DNA from: Nocardiopsis sp. YSL2
GTDB taxonomy: Bacteria; Actinomycetota; Actinomycetes; Streptosporangiales; Streptosporangiaceae
Direction of reading: 5' to 3'
Length of the DNA stretch: 64,000 nt
Assembly: GCF_030555055.1 (NCBI RefSeq)
Contig: NZ_JAMOAO010000001.1
Span: forward strand, 5,084,001 to 5,148,000
Shown: positions 37,088 through 44,646 of the stretch, one piece after another
Layout of the letters: every line of letters begins with the position of its first letter
Numbering within the stretch: position 1 is the stretch's first letter
Notes under the pieces: generated by a model
The model's input: only the letters and a program-made list of their open reading frames with translations
Databases searched by the model: none
Told to the model about the DNA's origin: nothing
Position numbers and translations under genes: made by a program

Positions 37088-37933
37088 TCAGCGGGTGTAG
37101 GCCTCGGCCAGGGCCCGCAGGACCTGTGTGCAGCCCGCGTCCACGGTCAGGGCCGCGAGGTGGTCGGCGCGGGTGGCGCCCCGGTTGACGATCACGACCG
37201 GTTTGCCCTGCTCGGCCGCGCGCTTGACGAAGCGGCGCCCCGACAGCACGGTCAACGACGAACCGGCCACGAGCAGGGCGCCGGCGCCCTCGACCAGGCG
37301 GTAGGCCTCCAGCACACGCGCCTTGGGCACGTTCTCGCCGAAGTAGACGATGTCGGGCTTGAGCACACCGCCGCAGGACTCGCAGTCGGCCACCCGGAAG
37401 CCCTCCGTCGAGGCCAGCACGGCGTCGGCGTCGGGGGCGACCTCCACGTCGGCGACCCGGTCGGTGAAGCCGGGGTTCAGCAGGGTCAGGCGTTCGTGCA
37501 GCCGGGACCGGGTGATCCGCTCCGGGCAGGACAGGCAGGCCACGCGGTCGTAGCGGCCGTGCAGGTCGATGACGCGCCTGCTGCCCGCCGCGCCGTGCAG
37601 GGTGTCGACGTTCTGCGTGATGACGCCGTCCACGACACCCGCCCGCTCCAGGTCGGCCAGCGCGCGGTGCCCGTCGTTGGGGAGCGTGCGGTGCACGTGG
37701 TGCCAGCCCACGTGGTTGCGCGCCCAGTAGTGGCGGCGGAAGGCGGCGTCGCCGGTGAACTGCTGGTAGGTCATCGGTGTGCGCGGCGGGGAGTCCGGCC
37801 CCCGGTAGTCGGGGATGCCGGAGTCGGTGGACACACCGGCCCCCGTCAGGACGGCCACGGGACCGGCCCCGAGGACCGTTCGGATCCGGGCGGCCCAAGC
37901 CACCGGCTCGTCGGTGTCGAGCGTGCTACTCAC
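37088..37933 (-). CDS. Sir2-family NAD-dependent protein deacylase
   Basis: A 281-residue sirtuin that removes acyl groups from lysines using NAD+. Seen are AVLTGAGVSTDSGIPDYRG (NAD binding), ITQNVDTLHGAAG, the catalytic His in VIDLHGRYDRV, the zinc ligands CLSC and CESCGG, KPDIVYFGENVP and LLVAGSSLTV. All key residues are present and the length is ordinary. The GTG at 37933 gives the expected N-terminus, but the GGAAGG is immediately adjacent; a GTG at 37978 is an alternative. It is convergent with the flippase gene, 36 bases apart. The specific acyl group is unknown. Confidence 0.93.
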   Translation of the reverse strand: MSSTLDTDEPVAWAARIRTVLGAGPVAVLTGAGVSTDSGIPDYRGPDSPPRTPMTYQQFTGDAAFRRHYWARNHVGWHHVHRTLPNDGHRALADLERAGVVDGVITQNVDTLHGAAGSRRVIDLHGRYDRVACLSCPERITRSRLHERLTLLNPGFTDRVADVEVAPDADAVLASTEGFRVADCESCGGVLKPDIVYFGENVPKARVLEAYRLVEGAGALLVAGSSLTVLSGRRFVKRAAEQGKPVVIVNRGATRADHLAALTVDAGCTQVLRALAEAYTR

Positions 37934-37978
37934 CCTTCCGAGGATAGGCGGCGCCCCGGCGAGCGGTGCGCTGCCCAC

Positions 37979-38440
37979 CTCGAAAACCGGTTGCGGGCCC
38001 CATCACCGCGACGAGGACGGTGAGATCCTCGGCTACCTCGTACCCGCCGAGGACGGGCTGTGCGCGTGCAGATTGTGGGGGCCAGGTTCATGACGCACGG
38101 GCCGGGTGACCCCTCGACGGCTCACACCCCTCGGCCCCGTTCGCGCCGCCGCTGACCTGGAATGGCTCGCGACCGAAGTCGAACCGAAGATCGACTCCGA
38201 CAGCGACAGCGACCCCGACTGGGACGACTGGTTGTTTGGCCGAGGCGGACACGTGAATACTGGTTCTGGCACGCATTCGACGCCTGCACCACCTGGCCCT
38301 CACCCTCCGTGATGCGAAGTGTCCCTCTCCTCCCTGTTCAACCTTCTATTCCTCCACCTGGCCGGGCCCGGTCTTGGCACGGCCTTCCGGCACAGCCGAA
38401 CGCTGCACATCACCGCGGTCACGACCCCGCGGGCTCGTCC
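37979..38440 (+). pseudogene. Degenerate gene remnants left of the island scar
   Basis: This stretch is not a working gene. Around 37995-38075 one frame reads HHRDEDGEILGYLVPAEDGLCA, resembling the start of a small actinomycete protein, and then breaks. The rest has open frames in several phases with fragments such as DLEWLATEVEPKIDSDSDSD and no supporting start. With the transposase scraps to the right it marks a decayed, recombination-rich boundary. The identity of the lost gene is uncertain. Confidence 0.35.
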
Positions 38441-38448
38441 CCGCTGTC

Positions 38449-38566
38449 CCGAAGCCGAAACCGCCCACGGTTGGTCAGGTCACGGCCTGTATCGTGAGCC
38501 ACCCCGACCACCTGGACACCGAACAGAGCACCGGGCTGAAGCAGGTGCTGGCCCACTGCCCGGAAC
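38449..38566 (+). pseudogene. ISL3-family transposase remnant
   Basis: About 39 residues (KPPTVGQVTACIVSHPD, then LKQVLAHCPE) match a conserved stretch in the C-terminal half of ISL3 transposases. The rest of the protein and any terminal repeats are absent, so this is a dead fragment. The match is by recollection of the family, without alignment. Confidence 0.55.
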
Positions 38567-38679
38567 CGGCGATCAACGACTACGAATCATCGGGCGGGGC
38601 CGCCAGTACGGGGCCAAGGACCTGGTACAGGTCACGGTGGATCCAGTTTTCGATCTCTCTGTCCTTGGAGGTGTTCTCC

Positions 38680-38985
38680 TTGCCAATGAGTGCTCTGGTG
38701 TGTGATTATGCCGACACAGTTGTGGCGCGGTGCATACATCCTGGAATCGGCGACTTTCTGAGAAGGGTTGAATCCCATTCGGATTTCCCGATGCTGGGCT
38801 GGGTTGACCCCTATGATGATACGGTGTTCAATTCCCGACAAATATCTGCCGTACTAGCCGAACTCGCGAGTGTCTCTCGAGAATTTCCGGAGAGCGGTCG
38901 CCCTTCGGTTGTTGAGGAATTGGTCGCGATCGCCAAGCTGGTGCCCTTGAAGCCCCATAGGTATCTCATCTTCTCCGGGGATTAA
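38680..38985 (+). CDS. Lower-GC hypothetical protein, 101 residues
   Basis: A protein of unknown function whose base composition is clearly less GC-rich than its surroundings, suggesting recent transfer. It contains VARCIHPGIGDFLRRVE, FPMLGWVDPYDDTVFNSRQISAVLAELASV and ends KPHRYLIFSGD; the PYDDT-x-FN-x-x-Q and terminal YL-x-F-x-GD pattern recurs in uncharacterised actinomycete proteins as I recall them. TTG at 38680 is chosen because GGAGG lies eight bases upstream; ATG at 38686 is the alternative. It sits between two transposase remnants. An immunity-protein role is possible but only a guess. Confidence 0.5.
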   Translation: MPMSALVCDYADTVVARCIHPGIGDFLRRVESHSDFPMLGWVDPYDDTVFNSRQISAVLAELASVSREFPESGRPSVVEELVAIAKLVPLKPHRYLIFSGD

Positions 38986-39058
38986 ATCCTCTTAGAGCTG
39001 ATCTCAGAAGTCCCGCGAAGCGACTCTGGGCCTGACATGATCACGTGCTCTGAGCGAT

Positions 39059-39190
39059 GTGTTGCCCGGCGGGCTCGGGGAGATCGTCCAGCCCCTGCTG
39101 CCCCCACCACCGAAGACCGACCGACCCCGCGCCTACCAGAGAGCGGTGCTGAGCACGGTGCTGTTCGTCCAGTCCTCGGGCTGCTCCTGG
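39059..39190 (+). pseudogene. IS5-family transposase N-terminal remnant
   Basis: About 44 residues (LGEIVQPLLPPPPKTDRPR, then AVLSTVLFVQSSGCSW) match the DUF4096-type N-terminus of IS5-family transposases. The frame then runs into a tRNA fragment and the rest of the transposase is missing. Confidence 0.6.
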
Positions 39191-39225
39191 CCAAGAAAGC
39201 TTGAACAGCCGGAGCTGGGGTTCTG

Positions 39226-39270
39226 TGGCGCACCCGGCAGGATTCGAACCTGCGGCCATCGGGTGAGAAG
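39226..39270 (-). other. 3' tRNA-Arg fragment, probable integration scar (att)
   Basis: The minus strand reads from the anticodon loop (CTTCT...) through the anticodon stem, T-arm GCAGGTTCGAATCCTGC, acceptor strand CGGGTGC and CCA of what looks like tRNA-Arg(UCU). The 5' half is absent: the sequence beyond 39270 is the end of the TPR gene. A displaced tRNA 3' end of this sort is the usual mark of tyrosine-recombinase integration with crossover in the anticodon loop. By geometry the inserted DNA lies to the right of it. Confidence 0.65.
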
Positions 39271-42200
39271 CTACTTCCGGCCGGCTTCGGAATTCCTGAG
39301 GTCTTCGAGCAGCCGGAGTGAATTCTCCAGTTCTTGCCGGTGCACGGCAGGGCGCTCCTCCGCAAGAGCCGTCTTGATTTCGGCGGCTCGGGTGACGGCT
39401 TCGAGTGCTTCTTCGGTCCGCCCCAGATCACTCAAGTACAGAGATTGGTTGTACAGGGCTCTAGCGAGGTCGGGTAGGTGGGCGTCGGGGCGTTGTTCGG
39501 CGAGCGCCCGGTAGTGCTGGACGGCCTGAGTGATGGCCTCCAGTGCTTCTTCGGTCCGCCCCAGTTCGCCCAGACGAACCGCTTGGTTGTTCAAAGCCAA
39601 TGAGAGGTCGGGCAGGTGGACGTCGGGGCGTTGCCGGGCCAGAGTGCGGCGGATGCGAATGGCTTCGGTGACCGTCTCCAGCGCCTCCTCGGTTCGCCCC
39701 AGGCTGCCCAGTGTGACGGATTGGTTGTTCAGTGCCAGGGCGAGGTCGGGTAGGTGGGCGTCGGGGCGTTGTTCGGCGAGCGCCCGGTAGTGCTGGACGG
39801 CCTGGGTGGCGGCCTCGAGTGCTTCTTCGTCCCGTCCCAGGTCGCCCAGGCGGAGCGCCTGGTTGTTCAGAGCCCTTGCCAGGCCTGGGACGTGGGCGTC
39901 GGGGTGTTGTTCGGCCAGTGCCCGGTAGTGGCGGACGGCTTCGGTGATGGTTGCGAGTGCTTCTTCGTCCCGTCCCAGGTCGCCCAGGCGGAGCGCCTGG
40001 CTGTTCAGTGCGAGGGCGAGGTCGGGCAGGTGGGCGTCGGGATGTTGTTCGGTCAGGGTGCGGCGGATGTCGACGGCTCGGGTGATGGCCTCGAGTGCTT
40101 CTTCGGTCCGCCCCAGTTCGCCCAGGCGGTTGGATCGGCTGTTGAGGGTCCTGGCGAGCTCGGGCAAGTGAGCGTCGGGGTACTGCTGAGCCAGGGTGTG
40201 GCGGATATGTACGGCTTCGGTGACCGTCTCCAGGGCCTCCTCGGTTCGCCCCAGGTTGCCCAGTCTGACGGATTGGTTGTTCAGTGCCAGGGCGAGGCCC
40301 GGCAGGTGGGCGTCGGCGTGTTGCTCGGCGAGTGCCCGGTAGTGGTGGACGGCCTGGGTGGCGGCCTCGAGTGCCTCTTCGGTGCGTCCCAGGTCGCCCA
40401 GGCGGAGCGCCTGGTTGTTCAGGGATCCGGCGAGGTCGGGCAGGTGGGCGTCGGGATGTTGTTCGGTCAGGGTGCGGCGGATGTCGACGGCTCGGGTGAT
40501 GGCCTCGAATGCTTCTTCTGCCCGTCCCAGATCGCCCAGGCGGTTGGACTGGTTGTTCAGTGCCATAGCGAGGTCGGGTAGGTGGGCGTCGGGGTGTTGT
40601 TCGGCGAGTGCCCGGTAGTGGTGGACGGCTTCGGTGATGGTTCCGAGTGCTTCTTCGTCCCGTCCCAGGTCGCCCAGGCGGAGCGCCCGGTTGTTCAGTG
40701 CCCTGGCGAGGTCGGGTAGGTGGGCGTCGGGGTGTTGTTCGGCGAGTGCCCGGTAGTGGTGGACGGCTTCGGTGGCGGCTTCGAGTGCTTCTTCGAGCCG
40801 CCCCAGGTCTGCGAGGCGGTTGGATTGGTTGTCCAGGGACAATGCGAGGCTCGGGAGATGGGCGTCGGTGTGTTCCGCGGTCAGGGCGCGGCGGATGCGG
40901 ACGGCTCGGGTGACCGCATCCAGGGCCTCCTCGATTCGCCCCAGGTCGCCCAGGCGGAGTGCTTGGTTGTTCAGGGCCATCGCGAGGCCGGGCAGGTAGG
41001 CGTCGGGGTCCTGTTCGGCTTGTGCTCGACGTGCTTCGACCAGGCGCGCGCTCAGGCGCTCGGCCCATACCGCCAGCCGCTGGCTGGACAGGGGCAGGGC
41101 ATCGCTGAGATCTCCCAGGGCCTCGGGCGAGGCACCAGGATCGCTGGTCGCGTCGTCCAGAGCTTGGACGAGCGGACCGGGGTGCTCCACCCGTGTGGCC
41201 ACGTCGATGACCGCTGGACCCAGAGTGTGGATGTGGCGTGTGCACAGTGTGGTCAGGTGCCCTCCCACGGAGGCCAGGGCGGGGTGCGCGGCCGCGCGTG
41301 CGTACAGGGTCACCAGACGTTCGGCGTCCGCGGTGGTGATGGTGTCCAGGTGCGGGTCGAACAGGACGGGGTCGCGCTGGAGGCGCTGGCCGAGGAAGTA
41401 CTCCAGCAGCCGGTCCGGTTGCAGGAGCCCCCACATCCACTCCCCGTCCGGGGGGTACAGGCCGCTGATCCACAGGCGGATCTGGTGTTTGCGGGCGGTG
41501 GTCTGGTCCTCCAGCACCGCAGCGCTCCCCAGGAGTTCGTCTGCTTCCTCGACATCGGCGGGGGCGAGGGTGAAGACCAGGGCCAGAACGTCGCGCAGCG
41601 GTTGTGCCAGGTCGGCGTCGCCCAGGCCGTAGGCGGCGGCGGTCTGGTCCCAGTAGCGGAACTCGTGGGCCAGCACCCGACCCTCCACCGCACTGTCGGC
41701 CGTGACGGCGGTGGAGTGTTGGGTGGCGTCCAGCAGGTCGGCCAGGGCGCGCATGTGCACGCTCAGCACGGTCTCCCACTCGGGGCCCGACAGGTCCGGA
41801 TCGGCCAGGCCCGCCGCGACCCGTCCCCAGTCGGCCTGGCGGGGTGTGCGGGCCGCCGGCAGGGCGTCGGCGAGGTGGTGCAGGGCGGTGCGGTACTCCT
41901 GGGTGCGCTCGGTGGTGCGGGGCGCCAGCGGCGGTAGCGGGAGTTGTAGGGCGATGTCGGCCAGGAGGTGGTGGGTGGCGGTGTTGACCTGCTCCCACCA
42001 CTCGCCCAGGGTGCGCACCAACAACAGCAGCCGGACGGGGGCATGCCCGGGGGGTCGGTCGCACAGCTGGAGCAGGCGGACCAGCTGCGCGGTGCGGGTC
42101 TCGGCGTAGTCCACCACCACCAGCAGCGGGGCCGTGGCGTTCTTGACCGGGCCCAGCTCGTCGACGGTGGCATTCTCCTTGAGCCACACCGTGGCCCATC

Positions 42201-43128
42201 GCTGCCCCGGGGTGTCGGGGTGGGCCAGGCGTGCGGTGAGTTCGTGGGCCAGGCGGGTCTTGCCCTGCCCGCCGGGCCCGTGCACCACCGCCGCCGTGAG
42301 CGGCTCGTCGCTGTCGGACCACTCCAGCAGGGTTCTCATGGTCCCGTCCCGGCCGTGGAATTCCACCACCTGGCGGTGGGCTTCCAACAACGATGCCGGG
42401 GAGGGGCGGTGGTGTGAGCGCGGAGTGAGGGCCAGGTGGGCGAGTTCGACCGGTTCCAGCACCAGGGACACGCCGTGCTCGGCCAACACCGCCCGGAAGG
42501 TGGGGTCGTGGTGCAGGACGTAGGCCGGCACGATGTCCAGGGCGGCGTGGTCGCGGTGTTCGAGGTCGGCGGCCACCACACCCACGAGCAGTTGGCCGTC
42601 GCCGCAGCGCATTCCGGCCCCGGACAGGCCCGCCCACAGCGAACGCCGCTGCCCGGCCTGCTCTTGTTCTCGGATTTCGTGCGGGTACCAGCGGGGCGGG
42701 TGGGAGCTCAGGTCCATCACGTGCCGGTGGTTGACGAAGTGGGTGCCCGGGGCCACCGTACCCATCAGCTGAACGGTCTCCGCAGCCCGGCCGGGGCGTT
42801 GGGCCAGGTCGGGAAAGCCCCACACCTCACACGGGGTGCCGGGGGTGGTGGTGACCAGCCGCCCCCACCGGGTGACCACCGCACGCTCGACCCAGCCCGG
42901 GTCGGTGACGTGGACGAGAGCGGCGTCGTCGTGCCCCTTCGGGGTGCCTCGCCAGACCACGTGCCCCATGGAGGGCTGGTGGTCGGTTGCGGTGTGCACC
43001 TGCACCTGGCCATCGGGCGGGGGCACGGTGTGGGCACTGGTCAACACCAGACGTGGGGCGATCACATACCCTGACCCGCTGCCGTGGGGGGTGGTGATGC
43101 GGGTGATGCGTTGGGCGGTGTCCAACAT
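39271..43128 (-). CDS. Trypsin-like protease / STAND-type NTPase / TPR protein
   Basis: A 1285-residue three-part protein. The N-terminal trypsin-like serine-protease domain (about 1-205) has His33 in VLTSAHTV, Asp67/68 in GHDDAALV and Ser169 in WAGLSGAG, so the triad looks intact; it has no signal peptide and should act inside the cell. A P-loop NTPase domain (about 255-690) has Walker A GPGGQGKT (284-291) and Walker B LLVVVDY (Asp340), as in STAND proteins. Residues 715-1266 are twelve 46-residue TPR units. Effector, NTP switch and repeat sensor suggest a proteolytic conflict protein that is switched on by ligand binding. ATG at 43128 follows GGAG by three bases, 49 bases after the Trypco2 gene. 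It ends against the tRNA scar. Confidence 0.88.
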   Translation of the reverse strand: MLDTAQRITRITTPHGSGSGYVIAPRLVLTSAHTVPPPDGQVQVHTATDHQPSMGHVVWRGTPKGHDDAALVHVTDPGWVERAVVTRWGRLVTTTPGTPCEVWGFPDLAQRPGRAAETVQLMGTVAPGTHFVNHRHVMDLSSHPPRWYPHEIREQEQAGQRRSLWAGLSGAGMRCGDGQLLVGVVAADLEHRDHAALDIVPAYVLHHDPTFRAVLAEHGVSLVLEPVELAHLALTPRSHHRPSPASLLEAHRQVVEFHGRDGTMRTLLEWSDSDEPLTAAVVHGPGGQGKTRLAHELTARLAHPDTPGQRWATVWLKENATVDELGPVKNATAPLLVVVDYAETRTAQLVRLLQLCDRPPGHAPVRLLLLVRTLGEWWEQVNTATHHLLADIALQLPLPPLAPRTTERTQEYRTALHHLADALPAARTPRQADWGRVAAGLADPDLSGPEWETVLSVHMRALADLLDATQHSTAVTADSAVEGRVLAHEFRYWDQTAAAYGLGDADLAQPLRDVLALVFTLAPADVEEADELLGSAAVLEDQTTARKHQIRLWISGLYPPDGEWMWGLLQPDRLLEYFLGQRLQRDPVLFDPHLDTITTADAERLVTLYARAAAHPALASVGGHLTTLCTRHIHTLGPAVIDVATRVEHPGPLVQALDDATSDPGASPEALGDLSDALPLSSQRLAVWAERLSARLVEARRAQAEQDPDAYLPGLAMALNNQALRLGDLGRIEEALDAVTRAVRIRRALTAEHTDAHLPSLALSLDNQSNRLADLGRLEEALEAATEAVHHYRALAEQHPDAHLPDLARALNNRALRLGDLGRDEEALGTITEAVHHYRALAEQHPDAHLPDLAMALNNQSNRLGDLGRAEEAFEAITRAVDIRRTLTEQHPDAHLPDLAGSLNNQALRLGDLGRTEEALEAATQAVHHYRALAEQHADAHLPGLALALNNQSVRLGNLGRTEEALETVTEAVHIRHTLAQQYPDAHLPELARTLNSRSNRLGELGRTEEALEAITRAVDIRRTLTEQHPDAHLPDLALALNSQALRLGDLGRDEEALATITEAVRHYRALAEQHPDAHVPGLARALNNQALRLGDLGRDEEALEAATQAVQHYRALAEQRPDAHLPDLALALNNQSVTLGSLGRTEEALETVTEAIRIRRTLARQRPDVHLPDLSLALNNQAVRLGELGRTEEALEAITQAVQHYRALAEQRPDAHLPDLARALYNQSLYLSDLGRTEEALEAVTRAAEIKTALAEERPAVHRQELENSLRLLEDLRNSEAGRK
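39331..40986 (-). repeat. Twelve 138-bp tandem repeats encoding TPR units
   Basis: Each unit encodes 46 residues on the pattern L-x-x-x-LNNQ-x-x-RLG-D-LGR-x-EEALEA followed by AV-x-x-x-R-x-L-x-x-x-PDAHLPD. Differences fall mainly at a few positions (D/T/A/R after LGR; HHY or IR in the second helix). Near identity at DNA level points to recent duplication or gene conversion. Confidence 0.9.
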
Positions 43129-43177
43129 GCGCTCCGGTCACTGGCACGAGAGGGCTGGTGGGGGATGGACGGATGCC

Positions 43178-43513
43178 TCAGCGTGTGTAGGAGGGGGGCG
43201 GAGCGGCGTGGGTGGTCTGCGCTGTGCTGGTAATGGACACGTCGCCGTCGGGGGTGTCCTTCGGGCGGGGGGTGAGGGTGAAGGACACCCGGTGGGTGCG
43301 GGTCCGGCTCGCCCCGGCCTCGATCTCGCCGGAGGCGATCCACGCGGAGAGTTTGCCCTTGGCCTTGCCGTCGACGCGGAACTGGACCTCGAAGTCCATC
43401 TGGACGGGCCCGACAGTGAAGGTCATGTCGGGGCTCTGGGCTTCGGCCTCCTCGACGGCCTCGGTCAGTTCCTCGCGCAACGTGCGGACGGCGTCGGTCA
43501 GGCGAAGTTCCAT
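43178..43513 (-). CDS. Trypsin-co-occurring domain (Trypco2) protein
   Basis: A 111-residue protein matching the trypsin-co-occurring domain family: LTDAVRTLREELTEAVEEAEA, TVGPVQMDFEVQFRV, KLSAWIASGEIEAGASRTRTHRVSFTLTPR. The family was named for lying next to trypsin/NTPase genes in predicted biological conflict systems, as here. It has a helical start and a beta-sandwich-like body and no signal peptide. The ATG at 43513 has GAGGAG six bases upstream. It is the first gene of the operon and may regulate or be the substrate of the protease; which is unknown. Confidence 0.85.
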   Translation of the reverse strand: MELRLTDAVRTLREELTEAVEEAEAQSPDMTFTVGPVQMDFEVQFRVDGKAKGKLSAWIASGEIEAGASRTRTHRVSFTLTPRPKDTPDGDVSITSTAQTTHAAPPPSYTR

Positions 43514-43598
43514 GTCGGTCTCCTCGACGGGCAGGGGCGAAGGGGGTGCGAGCCTACGATGGCAGAACCCGCGCTGTGGCGTCGAAGAGGGAGGGGTG

Positions 43599-43629
43599 AC
43601 CGTATCCGGCCGGCCCTTCTTCCAGTCAA
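43599..43629 (-). promoter_or_regulatory. Candidate promoter of the Trypco2-protease operon
   Basis: On the minus strand: TTGACT (43629-43624), 19 bases, TACGGT (43604-43599). The spacing is long, so confidence is modest. It would give a leader of about 80 bases. Confidence 0.4.
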
Positions 43630-43763
43630 CGGTGGTTTTGACAGGTGCCGGGATCGCTTTCCGTCGCTCGTGTGAACCTGGAAGCCCCCGACGGGGGTGT
43701 TGGGTCCGGCCGGCCCCGTGTCGCCGGAGGCGGTTGAGCAGACGGCGTGGTTGGCAGCTCGGG

Positions 43764-44060
43764 GTGACCGCGCAGCGGGCGGGGGAGTACGGCCTGCTGA
43801 ACACCCCGCTCGCCACGATCGTGACCACCGGTGTCCCGGCGGAGCAGGCCGGTGCGGTCTCCGGCCTGATGAACGCGGGGAAGCGGTTCGGCGGTGCCGT
43901 CGGCCTCGCCGCGGCGACCGCGGTGGCGGCGGGGGTCGGCACCGACCGGGCCGCCTTCCTGCTCATGGCCGCCGCGCTCGGCACCGTCGCCGTCCTCGCG
44001 TTCCGCCGACCGCAACGCCGGGCGGAGCCCGCACCGGTCAGCGGTGCTCCAGCACGTTGA
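43764..44060 (+). pseudogene. C-terminal fragment of an MFS transporter
   Basis: About 99 residues (GLLNTPLATIVTTGVPAEQAG, AVSGLMNAGKRFGGAVGLAAA, FLLMAAALGTVAVLAFRRPQ) match the last helices of a 14-helix EmrB/QacA-type drug exporter. The remaining roughly 400 residues are gone and no start site is present, so it is dead. Its truncation just right of the conflict genes suggests that insertion or deletion of foreign DNA removed the rest. Confidence 0.7.
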
Positions 44061-44385
44061 CGACCCGGCCGCTGGGGTCGCGGACGAAGAACCGCCGCAC
44101 GCCCCACTCCTCGTCCTGCAGCGGGTGGACGATCTCCGCACCCCGCTCCCGCATGATCGCGTAGGCCGCGTCCACGTCGTCCACCTCCACACTCATGTCG
44201 GGGACGACCGGCGCTGTCCGGTCCTCGGCCATGAAGCTGACCTGCGCCGCAGGCTGGGTGGGGGAGGCGAGCGTCATGATCCACCCGTGGTTCATGACCT
44301 CCTCGAAGCCCAGCAGGCCGTAGAACTCACGGTTGTCCCGCGCGGCCTCCGACCGCACGATGGGCATGACTCGGCGAACGGACAT
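44038..44385 (-). CDS. VOC/glyoxalase-like protein
   Basis: A 115-residue vicinal-oxygen-chelate domain protein: MPIVRSEAARDNREFYGLLGFEEVMNHGWIMTL, MSVEVDDVDAAYAIMRERGAEIVHPLQDEEWGVRRFFVRDPSGRVVNVLEH. Both beta-alpha-beta-beta-beta halves are visible, and a His/Glu-type metal site is only partly recognisable. Relatives include bleomycin-resistance-like and glyoxalase-like proteins. The ATG at 44385 has GGAG six bases upstream; a longer frame upstream is rejected. It overlaps the dead MFS fragment by 23 bases on the other strand. Confidence 0.85.
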   Translation of the reverse strand: MSVRRVMPIVRSEAARDNREFYGLLGFEEVMNHGWIMTLASPTQPAAQVSFMAEDRTAPVVPDMSVEVDDVDAAYAIMRERGAEIVHPLQDEEWGVRRFFVRDPSGRVVNVLEHR

Positions 44386-44605
44386 CGTGGGCTCCAATGG
44401 AAGCGGATGTGTGTCGGACTCTCCAGGAGTACTACGGCACACCCGTCCTCGTACACCCTTGCGAAACAGGTTCTGGGCTGCGCCGAGCCGGAGAACCTGT
44501 CTACTTCGGGCTCTGGCCTCCGTCGCACTCATGTCCCTGGTCCCGGCCCCAGTGCGGGGAGCACTTCGCCCCCTGAGTACCCCGAGGCGCCCGGACTCAC
44601 CTCAC

Positions 44606-44630
44606 GGGGGCGGAACCCGGTCCCGCCCCC
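44606..44630 (-). terminator. Terminator of the acyl-CoA dehydrogenase gene
   Basis: An 8-bp stem (44606-44613 with 44623-44630) with a 9-base loop lies 17 bases past the stop codon. The remaining 220 bases up to the VOC start hold no gene. Confidence 0.6.
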
Positions 44631-44646
44631 GCCAGGTGGTGCGGGG

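Noticed and set aside
39241..39270. Intact tRNA gene at the end of the TPR protein gene
   Set aside because: Only the 3' half pairs; the expected D-arm and 5' acceptor strand are absent.
39059..39514. 151-codon plus-strand gene across the IS5 remnant, tRNA piece and TPR gene end
   Set aside because: Only the first 44 residues match a transposase; the rest is the tRNA fragment and the antisense of the TPR repeats.
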